From the NCBI GenBank assembly GCA_963576735.1, contig OY755187.1:806001-870000 (forward strand): a stretch of 64,000 bases of DNA, in the 5' to 3' direction. The notes beneath the pieces were generated by a model. It made no database searches, was not told the origin of the DNA, and saw only the letters and a program-made list of their open reading frames with translations. Numbering within the stretch: the first letter of the stretch is position 1; every line of letters begins with the position of its first letter. Shown one piece after another: positions 20,451 to 31,239 of the stretch. The position numbers were made by a program, and so were the translations under genes. The DNA comes from Bedellia somnulentella. Lineage: Eukaryota > Arthropoda > Insecta > Lepidoptera > Bedelliidae.

Positions 20451-21148
20451 CAACTTACTATGCATAGCTAATCGAGCGGAGTTTTATCTATTTTTTTAAT
20501 TCGAGATAACTTTCGAATGGAATGTTCGAATCGAATAATTCAAAAAGTAATATAAGGGTATTGAAGTAGTCTGAAATGACATATACGTTTTTTTATAAGG
20601 ATTAGATAGGTACAAATAAAGAGCCTTTTCTAAAGCAGGATTTTAATTTAATTTTTAAATAATTTTAAATAATGACGCTTGTTGTAAGATAACTATAATA
20701 GTTAGAGACATTTTGTCGGGGCATTTTTTTTAGATAATAATATGTTCTATAAAATTGTAGTACATAATTTTATTCTATTGTCAATAGTTTTCGCAGCGCA
20801 CGCGATGTAAGGATTTTTTTTTGGTATTTCTTTAACACCTTGGGTTACATTTTTAAAGTTTACGTAAGGATGCCTAATTTTTTTGAAAATGAAATATAGC
20901 CTATGTTACTCGGGAATAGTGTAACATTAAAACAGTGAAAGAATTTTTCAAATCCGTCCAGTAGTTTTGGAGCCTATTCAATTCAAACAAACAAACAAAC
21001 AAAAAATCAAACCTTTCCTCTTTATAATATTAGTATAGATAGTATAGATAGTAATAGTCCCCACATGAGATTTTCATGAACAAAAAGATTTTAATTGTAT
21101 GGATGCAGTGTTTCTTTTTATCAAAATCGGTGACATGGTTCCTAAGAA
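20451..21148. other. Helitron 2 5' part and adjoining spacer
   Basis: No coding. Up to 21039 this is Helitron leader sequence with the GTTT repeats near 20985-21002. The rest is the start of the inverted-repeat element at 21049. Confidence 0.5.
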
Positions 21149-21149
21149 G

Positions 21150-21840
21150 CGCTTCAGTGTGCGCCAATCAGTCGTTCAACCACGCTGTTCTCTTCTTAAA
21201 TTTTGACACCTAATGCTGGTGTAAAAGCCACCTTAATAAGTTTTATTAATTTTAATGTCATCTTTTACGCAAGATGGTTTACATACCACACTATTTTCTA
21301 CCCTCTCAATACGTTTTGAATAAAATTAACGATTTGGGTCCTTCAATTCCATGCGTACACTTAAATATATATATATATATTTATTTATGTATTATTATTA
21401 TTTATGTACATGAATTAAATCAACACACATACATACATATACTCACGGCTATTAATCCCTAAAAGGAGTAGCCAGAGCTAAGGGATCAGAAATTCCTCAG
21501 CCACTTTTGGAAGTTGCGTAGGGAAAAAGATGGTAAAATAAAGGTTGTTAGTAATGGGTCTTCAATCGCATCGCCCGAAAATCCCTTAAGAGCCCCAATA
21601 CCGTTAGTCGCCTCTTACGTACACCCACCAGAAGAAATGGGGTAGTGCTACTCCATACCGACACTACACAGCAAATTAAATTAAATAAACCAATAAGTTT
21701 TCTTCCGTATTAATTGGCATTCACTTTTTAATATTTTGGGGATCTATCAACTGTATTTACGTAAATTAAAATCTTTTATGCATTGCCCAAATTGGTCAGT
21801 TATATACGAAAGCAGATTTTTTTGTATTTTTTTTTTTGTT
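21150..21840 (+). repeat. Interspersed repeat R9, copy 2, split by SINE1
   Basis: Same blocks and order as 9050-9475. The match is interrupted at 21424-21673 by a SINE1 copy that copy 1 lacks. Confidence 0.75.
21424..21673 (-). mobile_element. SINE1 copy inside repeat R9
   Basis: Near full length on the minus strand. AATTAAAT flanks it at 21413-21420 and 21674-21681. The uninterrupted R9 copy near 9310 shows a single AATTAAAT at the matching place. Confidence 0.88.
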
Positions 21841-22144
21841 GCTTACAATATTAAATTGATATTTTTTTATAAGTATATTAAAATGACGTAACTAAATTCA
21901 CATCGGCGTAAGGTGCAAAATTAATTCACTGTTCATTACTTTAGTGTTATACAATAGTTCTTGTAGTAACGAACGGCCAAGCCACATATTTTGACTAAGG
22001 TGTAGAGTTTGTGAAGTTAGGCCTTAATTTAAATCTTTTTGTTCATGAAAAGCTCATGTGGGGATTATTACTAATATACGCTAATACTACTTAAACGTGT
22101 AAAAAGAAATAAAGGATAGAAGAATTTCGCACTGGCAGCCAACT

Positions 22145-22217
22145 GACACGGTAGCTCAGTTGGCAGAGCGTCCGAGGCGTTTACCCGAGGTGGCGGGTTC
22201 GATCCCCGCCTGTGTCG
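22145..22217 (+). repeat. tRNA-like sequence with A and B box
   Basis: The 72 bases fold with a 7-pair acceptor stem (GACACGG with CTGTGTC, one G-T), D arm GCTC/GAGC and T arm GCGGG-TTCGATC-CCCGC. The A box is TAGCTCAGTTGG and the B box GGTTCGATCC. The anticodon stem does not pair well. The flanks match those of the array at 27185-28157, so it is a tRNA-derived repeat and not a tRNA gene. Confidence 0.75.
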
Positions 22218-22257
22218 AAATTTTTCTTTCCTTTATTTATTCTTAATTTATTAGTAA

Positions 22258-23073
22258 CTAGTGGATCGTCCCAGATTCGCACGGGTAGCGTTGTTTTTTT
22301 AAATATCTGAGGTTTCTTTCTTCAGTCACTGCTCAAGCATTGTGAAATTAAGCGCAATGTTTTCAATTTATTAAATTTATAGCACTCCCTAAACAGTGTA
22401 GTTTGGTGATTTTAAATGCGCTTTGATGAACGGTTCAGTATTTCCGTTTAATAGCAAATTTTGGAATAAAACGCTATGAAGTATTTATAACAATCTAAAA
22501 AATTAATCATTACTTTTTGTAGGATGCAATTACTGGCGCCATCTAGTATGTTATATGTAAATTAGTAACGATTTGGTTTTGATCACGGGCGCGATGGCTT
22601 ATTTCATGTATAATTTCGGTGTTTGTCTACCGATTTCTATGATTCTTTTTTTATTGAATAGGTAATAATGTTACCTTTTTTAAATTAGGATAAGTGAGAG
22701 GTTTACAAACGTAAGAGTAAACAAATATAATTAAAATGTTCCGAACTGCTAAGCTATCAGGAATTACACGTGTTATTGTGAGTCAACCGTAAAAGATAGA
22801 CATAAACTGCTAAGAATTTTTTTTAGATAATTTTATGACGAATATTTTCGTCCCCATGATTTCTATGTAAGTTTAACCATTGAGGCTGCACACGCGACGG
22901 AAGCTTAAAAAATGGAGTAACTTCTCCCGTTTTCCAAAAATTTCCCACAATTCCCCATTACTACTCTGTTGTGAAAGTATACAAAAACCTGCGCAGGTGT
23001 ATGAAGAACAATTGTACCAAGTTTCGTTAAAATCCGTCGAATAGTTTTTGTTTCCATAAGGATCATACAAACC

Positions 23074-23107
<34 letters not shown>

Positions 23108-23184
23108 AAGACAGACAGACAGACAGACAAAAATTTTACTGATTGCATTTTTGGCATCAGTATCGATCCCTAATCACCACCTGA
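22258..23184 (-). mobile_element. Helitron family H3, complete non-autonomous copy, 927 bp
   Basis: On the minus strand it begins TCAGGTGGTGATTAGGGATC after an A and ends in the CCCGTGCGAATCTGGG hairpin and CTAG, followed by T. A CAGA tetranucleotide tract lies at 23072-23131. No coding. It defines the ends for the copies at 17010 and 18125. Confidence 0.85.
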
Positions 23185-23219
23185 TGGTTACTCTGGTCAC
23201 TTCACTTCCTTTTTGATAG

Positions 23220-25446
23220 CATTACCTCAGACCACAAGGGACAATTCATAAATTTAGAATTTACCATTGAAAAGAAAAAGTCAATTGTATGTAGACAGAT
23301 AACTGAAAAAAAACTTAGCTTATTTGAAAATAATATTAGGTCTAGCATCAGCCCCCCAATGAGAAGCAGTGAATCATTAGAGAATTGTCTTTCATTCATC
23401 AATGAGCTAAAAACTGAATTCAACAAAATCTTTAAAACTAAGGTAATACTGTGTAATACAAAATGCTCTTTTGCTGAATGGGCCACCGCTGGAATTAGAA
23501 TAAGTAGAGATCACCTATATAACATTTATAGAGAAAAGTCCTTTAACTTCAACCAAGATTTTATTATTTATGTCAGAAATTATTCAAAAATTTTCAAAAA
23601 AGTTTGTGGTGAAGCTAAATCTAGATGCATAAAACATAAAATTATGAATTCTTCTAACAAGAGTAAGACTGTCTGGAAAATAATTAACAGTGAAACTGGA
23701 AAACTAAAGTCCCCACATGATCTCAATTTATTATTAGATAATGAACTGATACAGTCAAAATCACAAATTGCTGACATTTTTGAAAATCATTTTATAAATA
23801 CCCCCACTCAGACAACAGAGAAATTAAATTCATGTCCCCAGAAAGCTCTTGAGTTGTTGGAACAAAATGTTACCAAAACAACAGCACAGTTTTCTTTCAA
23901 GTATGTTGACAATAATGATATAATTAAAAATTTTAAAACTATTAATCTTAAAAAAACCGAAGACATAACAGGAATGTCAGTTTTCGTCATAAACAGAATA
24001 ATAAATATAATCGCTCCTCATTTAACGATACTTTTTAATAAATGTATAGATATAGGAGAATTTCCAGACTGTATGAAGTTAAGTAGGCTCATCCCACTAC
24101 ATAAATCAGGAGATAGTCAGGACTTTACCAATTATAGGCCTATTTCTATTTTGCCAGTTCTCAGTAAAGTTTTTGAGAAAATCATGTCCAACCAAATGCT
24201 TTCATATTTCAACAATCATAATATATTCCATGACGAGCAATATGGTTTCACCAAAGGTAGGTCTACTGAAGATGCAGGAGTGTCACTAATGAAACATATT
24301 TTTAATTCATGGGAAAACTCCCGGGATGCATTAGGTATATTTTGTGACCTCACAAAAGCTTTTGATTGTGTAAAAAAAGAAATAGCGTTGATTAAACTTA
24401 AATATTACGGTTTTGACGAGCAAGCACTGAAATTAATGGCATCATATCTTCATAAAAGAACTTTAAAGGTTGATATTAGTGGAACCACGTCGGAAGGATC
24501 GGAAATAGAGATGGGCGTTCCTCAAGGTTCTATACTTGGCCCATTACTGTTTCTGATTTACATTAATGATTTACCATTTATGGTACAAAAGTATTCTGAG
24601 ATAGTTATATTTGCAGATGACACATCTTTAATATTTAATGTAGCGAGATCCTCTACATCTCTTGACGACGTAAATAAAGCTATCTCACTGGTATTGCATT
24701 GGTTTACTGTAAATAACCTGGTTCTAAATGCCAAGAAAACTAAATGTATTAAATTTACTTTACCGAATGTTAGGCAAGTTGATAACAATATTGTTATTGA
24801 TAGTGAACAAGTAGAATTAGTGAAAGAAACAAAATTCCTAGGGATAATAATCGATTCTAAGTTGCAATGGGGACCCCATATACTAACACTTTCTAAAAGG
24901 CTGAGCTCAGCAGCGTATGCCGTGCGTAAGATTAGAGAAATAGCAGACGTAGAAACAGCTCGCATTGTGTATTTCAGTTATTTTCGTAGTATTATGTCGT
25001 ACGGTATTTTATTATGGGGTAAAGCGGCTGATGTTCATAAAGTTTTCGTCTTACAAAAGCGAGCTATCCGATCTATTTACATGTTGAGGTCGAGGTATTC
25101 GTTGCGCGAAAAATTTAAAGAAATTGGCATTTTAACTGTCCCTTGCCAATACATATTTGAGAATTTAATGTATGCCAAAAAGAATATAGGCCAATTTAGT
25201 AAAGTTAGTGATAGGCATACTGTTAACACTCGAAATAAGGACAAACTTCACGTACCGAAGTGGAGACTTAATAAAGTAAGTAACTCCTTTATGGGACTAT
25301 CCCTGAAAATGTTCAACAAACTTCCTTCTGACATATTGGAATTGCCTGTGGCATCTTTTAAAAAGGCAATAAAAGCCATGCTTTTAAAGAAGTCTTACTA
25401 CAGTGTTCAAGATTTTTTAAACGACAAGGACCCAACGCGCACATGA
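23220..25446 (+). CDS. LINE B ORF2: endonuclease tail and reverse transcriptase
   Basis: The frame is open from the truncation point; the ATG at 23359 is internal. SDHKGQF near 23230 is the last APE-endonuclease motif. RT motifs follow: NYRPISILPVLSKVFEK, GFTKGRST, a D.TKAFD block, GVPQGSILGPLLFLIYIND, then catalytic FADD at 24610-24621 (residues 418-421 from the ATG). The C-terminal region with WGKAADVHK and basic blocks is intact to the stop. The 740-codon frame has no break, so truncation was recent or the copy is little decayed. It belongs to the Jockey superfamily by motif style. It cannot move by itself without its endonuclease and ORF1. Confidence 0.9.
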
Positions 25447-25813
25447 CCGTGTCCGTAAAGCTATAAATCTTCCCTCGTTATTCCTAGGAATAATTGTCTG
25501 GTGAGGATTTTTCTTCTCACGTTATGTGATTGGTTTTTGTGATGGACAATTTATTTTAAATATGTCAAACTAGCGTTTGGTTTTGTCGCATAGAAAATCT
25601 TTTATAAAGTAAAAACATGTTAATAAACTGAAATTGTACAAACCATGTTTTGAAAAAATGAAAAAATGTGAATGTAAAGAGTTTCTTTGTTGCTTCTTCT
25701 CTTTACGAACACCTTCCGAAGCAACGGACTAATGATAAATTTAAAAAAATTTGACGTTCAAAAAATGTTAATTTTTAACTTAATTTTGAAAAATAAACTT
25801 TTTGATTATTTTT
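25447..25813 (+). other. LINE B 3' untranslated region
   Basis: AT-rich, ending in AAAATAAACTTTTTGATTA and a T run rather than a plain poly-A. The TTTTGAT-like ending resembles the LINE D tail near 47086-47115. Confidence 0.6.
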
Positions 25814-25823
25814 TTTTTGATAG

Positions 25824-28496
25824 TTGTTTCGATTCTAAATAATTAACTAAGCGTTTGTTTATAACTTTCTCAAGAATTTTGGCCATTGTTGGAAGAAGGG
25901 ATATTGGTCTATAATTTCCAAATATTTTTTTATCACCACTTTTATGTACTGGTATAACAGTTGCATGTTTTAGTACTTTTGGGAAAATCCCAGCTGTAAA
26001 AGATAAGTTAATCAAATGTACTATTGGACCAGTAAGTATTTGTTTGTTTTGTTTAAACACAGCAGTAGGTACCATATTATGACCAGAACTTAATTTGTTA
26101 CTTAAACTATTTATTACTTCTATAACCTCCGTTGAGTCTGTATGAAGCAAAACAAAAGAATCTTTTTGTCTAAGCTTTGGCATAGGAGTAGTGTAGGTAC
26201 TAGTTTTATTTTTTATAATATCATCAGCCAAGGATTTGCCGACATTTGCAAAATATTTGTTGAGTTCCGTAACCTGGTTTTTGGGATTTTTGTCACCTAA
26301 TAATAAATCTAGAGATTTTGATTTCTTGGGCTTATAGTTAGTTAGGGAGTTTATCACCTGCCATGTTGCTTTCATATTTATTGCCCTTGCTTTCTGTAAT
26401 TCACTACGCTCGTAGTTCGCTTTGATCTTACGCAGCAAATCGTTGCAAAAGTTTCTATATCTTATGTACGAAATTCTAAGGACTGTGTTTTGAGAGTTTT
26501 TTTTCAATTTTAGATGCATTTTATCTCTATGATTCATACACTTCAATAGACCAGGTGTAATCCATGGTTTTAGAGGTAATTTGCGCTTTGAAAGTACTTT
26601 TACTTTCGTATTTGAAGCTACAATTTTAGACAGGGTATTAACAAAAGATTCTGTAGCTATGTTACAGTCAGTACACATTAAAACCGGTAGAAAATCGGTT
26701 TCGGCAATATTATTCGATATTTCGGTGTAGTCGATTTTTGTAGTGGTTTTATTAATCATTCTAATGGGCTTCAGAGATTCAACACCTAAAAATGTTGTAA
26801 AGTGATCTGTAAGTGAGTTTTTGATAACCATAGTTTTTGACTCAAAATTTGATCTAATCATCACATGGTCTAGACAGCTGTCGCATCTAGTGGGAAAAGT
26901 GTGCCCAGCCAAAATTCCATGAGACGATGTAAGATTAAGGTAACACTCGGCATGATTATTGATAGGAGAACTGAGGATATCTATATTTAAGTCACCCACA
27001 ATAAAAATGTTTTGGAATTTATTTAATGAATTAAGTAAATAGTCTAGTGAATTAATAAAATTGTCAATATTTTTAAAGCTAGGGGATCGGTAAATAGAGA
27101 TAACTGCTACCATATTGTTAACTACTGTAACAAGACAGTTTGCATCCTTAAACTCGGGCTCAAAAGTATAACAGTTTATTCCCTAATTTAATGTTTTTGA
27201 CATGAATTCCTCATGTGGGGATTATTACTCATAAATAAAAGATGTTATTAAAGGAAAGAAAAAAAAAAAAAAAAAGAAAAATTTCGACACTGGCGGGGTT
27301 CGAACCCGCGACCTTCGGGTATACGCCCCCGTCGCTCTGCCAACTGAGCCACAGTGTCAGTTGGCATCCAGCGCGAAATTTCTCTATCCTTTGTTTCTTT
27401 TTTACACGTTCAAGTAGTGTTTGCGTTTCCTACGTTTTAGTTGGCAGAGCGACGGGGGCGTATACCCGAAGGTCGCGGGTTCGAACCCCGCCAGTGTCGA
27501 AATTTTTCTTTCCTTTAATAACATCTTTTATTTATGAGTAATAATCCCCACATGAGGAATTCATGTCAAAAACATTAAATTATGTGATAGTTAGGCGTTT
27601 CCAACATTTGCATTCTATCTGAAAAGGTAGACAAGTGGCCGTCCGAATTAGTTAAAATTCGGAGGTAGGAAACGCAAACACTACTTGAACGTGTAAAAAA
27701 GAAACAAAGGATAGAGAAATTTCGCGCTGGATGCCAACTGACACTGTGGCTCAGTTGGCAGAGCGACGGGGGCGTATACCCGAAGGTCGCGGGTTCGAAC
27801 CCCGCCAGTGTCGAAATTTTTCTTTCCTTTAATAACATCTTTTATTTATGAGTAATAATCCCCACATGAGGAATTCATGTCAAAAACATTAAATTATGTG
27901 ATAGTTAGGCGTTTCCAACATTTGCATTCTATCTGAAAAGGTAGACAAGTGGCCGTCCGAATTAGTTAAAATTCGGAGGTAGGAAACGCAAACACTACTT
28001 GAACGTGTAAAAAAGAAACAAAGGATAGAGAAATTTTCGCGCTGGATGCCAACTGACACTGTGGCTCAGTTGGCAGAGCGACGGGGGCGTATACCCGAAG
28101 GTCGCGGGTTCGAACCCCGCCAGTGTCGAAATTTTTCTTTCCTTTAATAACATCTTAGTTTATTCCCTCCTTGACATAAACAACTAAACCATCATTCTGG
28201 TTATGGTTAGATCTAGTGGAAAAATTACTGTAACCGGGTAGCAATGGTATGTGATATGTTTTTGAGAGCCAGCATTCGGTCAGAGATATGATATCAGGGT
28301 CCAGGTTCATTCGTGCCAGTAAAAGCTGGAAACCTGATATATTACATCCTATGCTCCTAATATTTTGAGACATTATTCCCAACTTTGGTGTTTTGTCAAT
28401 GTACTTTGAAATCTCATCGACATTACAAGTAAACGCATTAGAAACAGTCAGATTGTCCAAATCCCGCGTTATTTGTAAGAAGTCTGTTTCAACCAT
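25824..28496 (-). pseudogene. LINE C ORF2: endonuclease and RT N-terminal part, split
   Basis: 28496-28169 encodes the endonuclease N terminus (LGIMSQNIRSIG, IISLTECWL). After the 973-bp insert the same frame resumes at 27184: IYRSP, GDLNID and LTDHF are endonuclease motifs. A linker with many basic residues leads to the RT fingers (GNYRPISLLPTMAKILEK near 25920). The frame ends at the LINE B junction, so catalytic FADD and all later motifs are missing. APE endonuclease nicks target DNA; RT copies the RNA. Apart from the two insertions no stop is seen. Confidence 0.88.
27185..28157. repeat. Tandem and inverted array of tRNA-like units
   Basis: A head-to-head inverted copy (27185 to about 27430) is followed by two and a half direct units with period 314-315 bp. 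tRNA-like segments lie at 27286-27358 (minus), 27439-27498 (plus, partial), 27740-27812 (plus) and 28055-28127 (plus). The array is flanked by GTTTATTCCCT at 27174-27184 and 28158-28168. Each segment has a perfect 7-bp acceptor stem (GACACTG/CAGTGTC), D and T arms, and A and B boxes. The anticodon loop has 8 bases and one stem mismatch, which argues against a working tRNA. Confidence 0.88.
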
Positions 28497-28798
28497 TTAA
28501 AAATATTGTTTGATTATAAGAATTGATAGTAATATAATTAAATGCGCTTACTTGAATAATCTCAAAAATAGATCTAAGACAGTAAGAAATTACGAAAATA
28601 GTGACGTATATTTGCAACCAAAAAACAATTAATGTAGCGAGTGTACCTTGCGAAGATAAAATGTGAATGTAAGTGATTTGTGAAAGTGTATTGTTTGTCA
28701 AGTGTAAATGTAGTAACAAAAGCAATTTTAAACAAAAATAATATCTAAGGTTATACAAAATTATAATAATTGAAAACCGCCTTAGCATTTCTGTAAAT

Positions 28799-29830
28799 CT
28801 AAATAGTATTTTTTCCAATTTGTTGATTAAGATCCTCGACGGAACGGATAGTGATAACTGGTGCGCCCTCTGATTTCCTAACGAGTATCGACCCATTTTT
28901 CGTCCAAGCAAAACGAAAATTATGCTGTTTTGTTCTAGATCTTGTTTCACGAAAAAGTTCTCGATTTTGTTTTGTTAAACGTTCATTTACATAAATTGGC
29001 TGCCCTGGACCTTCAATTATGCCTTCTGTGTTTATATTTCTTCGTGATTTCGAGTTTTTAAGAAAGTCATTTTTCTTTAGGATTCTAGTAAACTTAATTA
29101 CTATAGGTCTTGGCAGTTTTGTTCTACTTCCATTTGACTGACTTTCTGATGGAATTTTATGTCTTGGTCCAACGCGCGTTACTTTATCCAGATCTTGTTC
29201 GGATAGGTCTACCCCAACTTGTTTTGAAACTAAAAGGGCAATATGATTGAGGTTTTCATTATTTGTTTCAGGAATACCAATTATTTCTAACTCATTTGAA
29301 AGCAAAACTTGATCTTGAACATTAACTTTAAGTTTCATTGCTAACAATTCGTTTTTTAGTTGACAAATTTCTGTTGATTGTTTCTCAATTTGTTTTTCAA
29401 AATTTTCTTTGTCCGATAAAATACATATTCTTAATTCTTTAATTTCATCGCGCATCAGCTTTATTTCCTCAACTAGCATCATAAGGTATGAATCTTCCTT
29501 CTCTTTATTTAAAAATGGTGTTTGGATAGCTGTAGTTCTACTACCTCTAAGTAAGTTAATATTATCACATGAACTTAGATTTTTACTATATGTGTCATCA
29601 AACTTTGAGGAGGTTGGACGTATAGGAGTGGATGTATTATCATACTTCGGCTGGGAACATTTACAGGCTGGACAAATCCAATCATTTTTAAAAGATTGAG
29701 AATATTTAGCAAAGGATTCAGTGTTTATACCCAAACACGTTAAATCGTAGAGCTTTGCACATTTTGAGCATTCTAAGAACATAATATTTTGAATACATTT
29801 TCCACATGCATTACAGGTAGTAGATGGCAT
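28799..29830 (-). CDS. LINE C ORF1: PHD finger, coiled coil, RNA-binding protein
   Basis: Intact 343-residue frame. Residues about 6-56 form a PHD-like zinc finger (CNACGKC, ECSKC, DLTC, WICPAC). Residues about 105-165 are a leucine-rich coiled coil. Residues about 170-260 look like an L1-type RRM (LEIIGIPETNNENL, VTRVG) followed by a basic C-terminal domain (IYVNERLTKQNRELF). This layout is known from CR1/Jockey-group ORF1 proteins, which bind the element RNA as trimers or multimers. The start at 29830 gives the full PHD. It is the only complete ORF1 in the window. Confidence 0.88.
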   Translation of the reverse strand: MPSTTCNACGKCIQNIMFLECSKCAKLYDLTCLGINTESFAKYSQSFKNDWICPACKCSQPKYDNTSTPIRPTSSKFDDTYSKNLSSCDNINLLRGSRTTAIQTPFLNKEKEDSYLMMLVEEIKLMRDEIKELRICILSDKENFEKQIEKQSTEICQLKNELLAMKLKVNVQDQVLLSNELEIIGIPETNNENLNHIALLVSKQVGVDLSEQDLDKVTRVGPRHKIPSESQSNGSRTKLPRPIVIKFTRILKKNDFLKNSKSRRNINTEGIIEGPGQPIYVNERLTKQNRELFRETRSRTKQHNFRFAWTKNGSILVRKSEGAPVITIRSVEDLNQQIGKNTI

Positions 29831-30278
29831 GTTTATAATCTTTAAGTTATCCTCTGGTATGTTGATATAACGAAACGTAAACGTTATTTTACTGGTATCA
29901 CTGTTGTAATATTTTTACCGGCAACACTGGTTTGTCAATGTCAGTGTCAGTGACTTATGGCACTGTCACTTTTCGATGTCTTTGACTTTGACAGATAGTC
30001 GAGTCATTCAAATTTGAAAAAGCCGGAGAAATTTAATAATATATTTTTACCCGATAATAATACAGTATTCGAAAAATTGGGCTTCAAAATTTAAATATTG
30101 ACTATTTTTAACGGTGCTTCATGTATGGATTTATGAGAAATTTGCTGAATAAAGGTAAAAAGTATAGGTATTTACCACTTGTCCAGCACAGCTTTGTTTG
30201 GATCACTTAATCTTAACTTCCATTTAATAGTCAACTCCACTTAAAACCAATTTTATTTCTTTATTTTGTCTCCGTATC
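29831..30278. other. LINE C 5' region and junction with LINE E
   Basis: No open frame of note. It probably contains the LINE C 5' untranslated region and internal promoter, then the broken 3' edge of LINE E near 30280. The exact boundary is not visible. Confidence 0.4.
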
Positions 30279-31215
30279 TTAAAAACAAGACCAGTCAACT
30301 TTAAGGTAGGATGTGTGTCGAGTCGTGTCGTGTTTTATGTTGGCTATATTGTTGAGATTTATTTCATTTAGTTGTAATTCGTTGATAAGTTCTTGGCGGA
30401 ATTGGGGCCAATCGGCTTTTCTAGTATTGTAGAGTCTGGTGGTATTTGGGATGAATTCGTTAAATTTATGGATGGTTGTAAGATCAAAACTGATTGTGTT
30501 GTGGTCTGATCTGGTGATTTCGGTTTGTACTTTCCAGTTTTCTATGTTTGCTATCAGGTGGTGGGAGCAAACTGTAACATCTACTCTGCTTTTGTATTCC
30601 TTCCCTCCGCGTATGGTGTAGAAGGTTGGGGTGTGTCCTGTGATAAGCACATGTAATTGTTCTTCATCAAAAAAACCCATTAGGGTTTCTTCTCTATGGT
30701 CCTCAACATCGTTGCCCCACCATTGGCTCTTTGAGTTGGCATCTCCTCCAAGGATAATTTTGAATGTGGGATACTTAGAGGTAATCATTTTAATTTTGTC
30801 CATGTATGGCTCCAGCGGTTCTGTCTTCTCAAAATATAGGGTTACTATTACTACTACCAATTCCCAGGTTGATGTTTTAAGGGTTGCTACCGCAATGTTT
30901 TCCGACGTCTGTATTGGATCTTCCAATATGTCGGTTTCATTGTCGAACACTACGATTGCTGCCTTTACTGGTTTTTTGTTTGTTCCCTTGGCCTGTATAA
31001 TTCTGGTTCCGGGTTGTTGTTTTAGGGTTCCAATCGCTCCAACGCAGGGCTCCTGGACGAGTGCAAAGAAAATGTTTTTCTTTGTTCCCTCCAGTAGCAG
31101 TTCATTAGTTGCTAATTGTTTCCTCTGTAGGTTCGCTTGGAGTATACGGTGGACATTTGTTTTGCCGGTGTTCTCTGTTACAATTTTAGCAAGATTTAAT
31201 GCAGTTTGTACATGA
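30279..31215 (-). pseudogene. LINE E ORF2: R1-like endonuclease, 3'-truncated
   Basis: The minus-strand frame encodes an APE-type endonuclease of the I/R1 group: ILQANLQRKQ at the start, LVQEP, LGGDANSKSQWWG, SRVDVTVCS and TRSDHNTISFDL. It is open for about 310 codons and then stops at 30279, before the RT. The RT is missing from the window. Function in the intact element is target-DNA nicking. Confidence 0.85.
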
Positions 31216-31239
31216 TGGCGGGTGGCCTATATACGTTAG

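Larger units (their letters stand above)
19629..21039 (-). mobile_element. Helitron 2 with helicase remnant
   Basis: On the minus strand it starts TCTATACTAATATTATAAAG at 21039 and ends in a CCCGAGCGAAGCCGGG hairpin followed by CTAG (19629-19632). A and T flank it as expected. It encloses a helicase C-terminal fragment and a SINE1 copy. It is a deletion derivative of an autonomous Helitron. Confidence 0.88.
21049..22075. mobile_element. Putative non-autonomous DNA element with about 40-bp inverted ends
   Basis: AGTAATAGTCCCCACATGAG...TTCATGAACAAAAAGATTT at 21049-21090 recurs inverted at about 22032-22075 (AAATCTTTTTGTTCATGAAA...CATGTGGGGATTATTACT). The interior is repeat R9 copy 2 with a SINE1 in it. 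No transposase. The same terminal motif recurs in the tRNA-like array at 27185-28157. Confidence 0.55.
23210..25823 (+). mobile_element. LINE B, 5'-truncated Jockey-type LINE with target duplication
   Basis: The insert runs from 23220 to 25813 and is flanked by TTTTTGATAG at 23210-23219 and 25814-25823. Only the end of the endonuclease and the full RT remain. It lies on the opposite strand inside or at the broken end of LINE C, since the LINE C frame resumes on both sides for a few codons. Confidence 0.8.
25824..30000 (-). mobile_element. LINE C, two-ORF LINE with intact ORF1
   Basis: On the minus strand: ORF1 (29830-28799), a 300-bp spacer, then ORF2 from 28496. ORF2 is interrupted at 28157-27185 by a tRNA-like array and stops at LINE B (25823) in the early RT. 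The rest of RT is absent; beyond LINE B a few codons continue up to a Helitron at 23184. The 5' end is not clear, perhaps near 30000. Confidence 0.8.

Noticed and set aside
18181..23131. (CTGT)n and (CAGA)n tracts as separate satellites
   Set aside because: They are internal to Helitron family H3 copies.
27242..27838. Two open frames of about 90-100 codons across the tRNA-like units
   Set aside because: They are translations of tRNA-like DNA, nearly the same peptide from inverted copies; no protein family.
22145..28127. tRNA genes at 22145, 27286, 27740 and 28055
   Set aside because: Acceptor, D and T arms are good, but the anticodon arm has an 8-base loop and mismatches, and the segments sit in repeated units. 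Called tRNA-derived repeats.
27185..28157. CRISPR array
   Set aside because: The repeat unit is 314 bp with no short repeat-spacer pattern, and the genome is animal.
30631..31215. Plus-strand frame of 194 codons
   Set aside because: Antisense to the LINE E endonuclease, which has real motifs.
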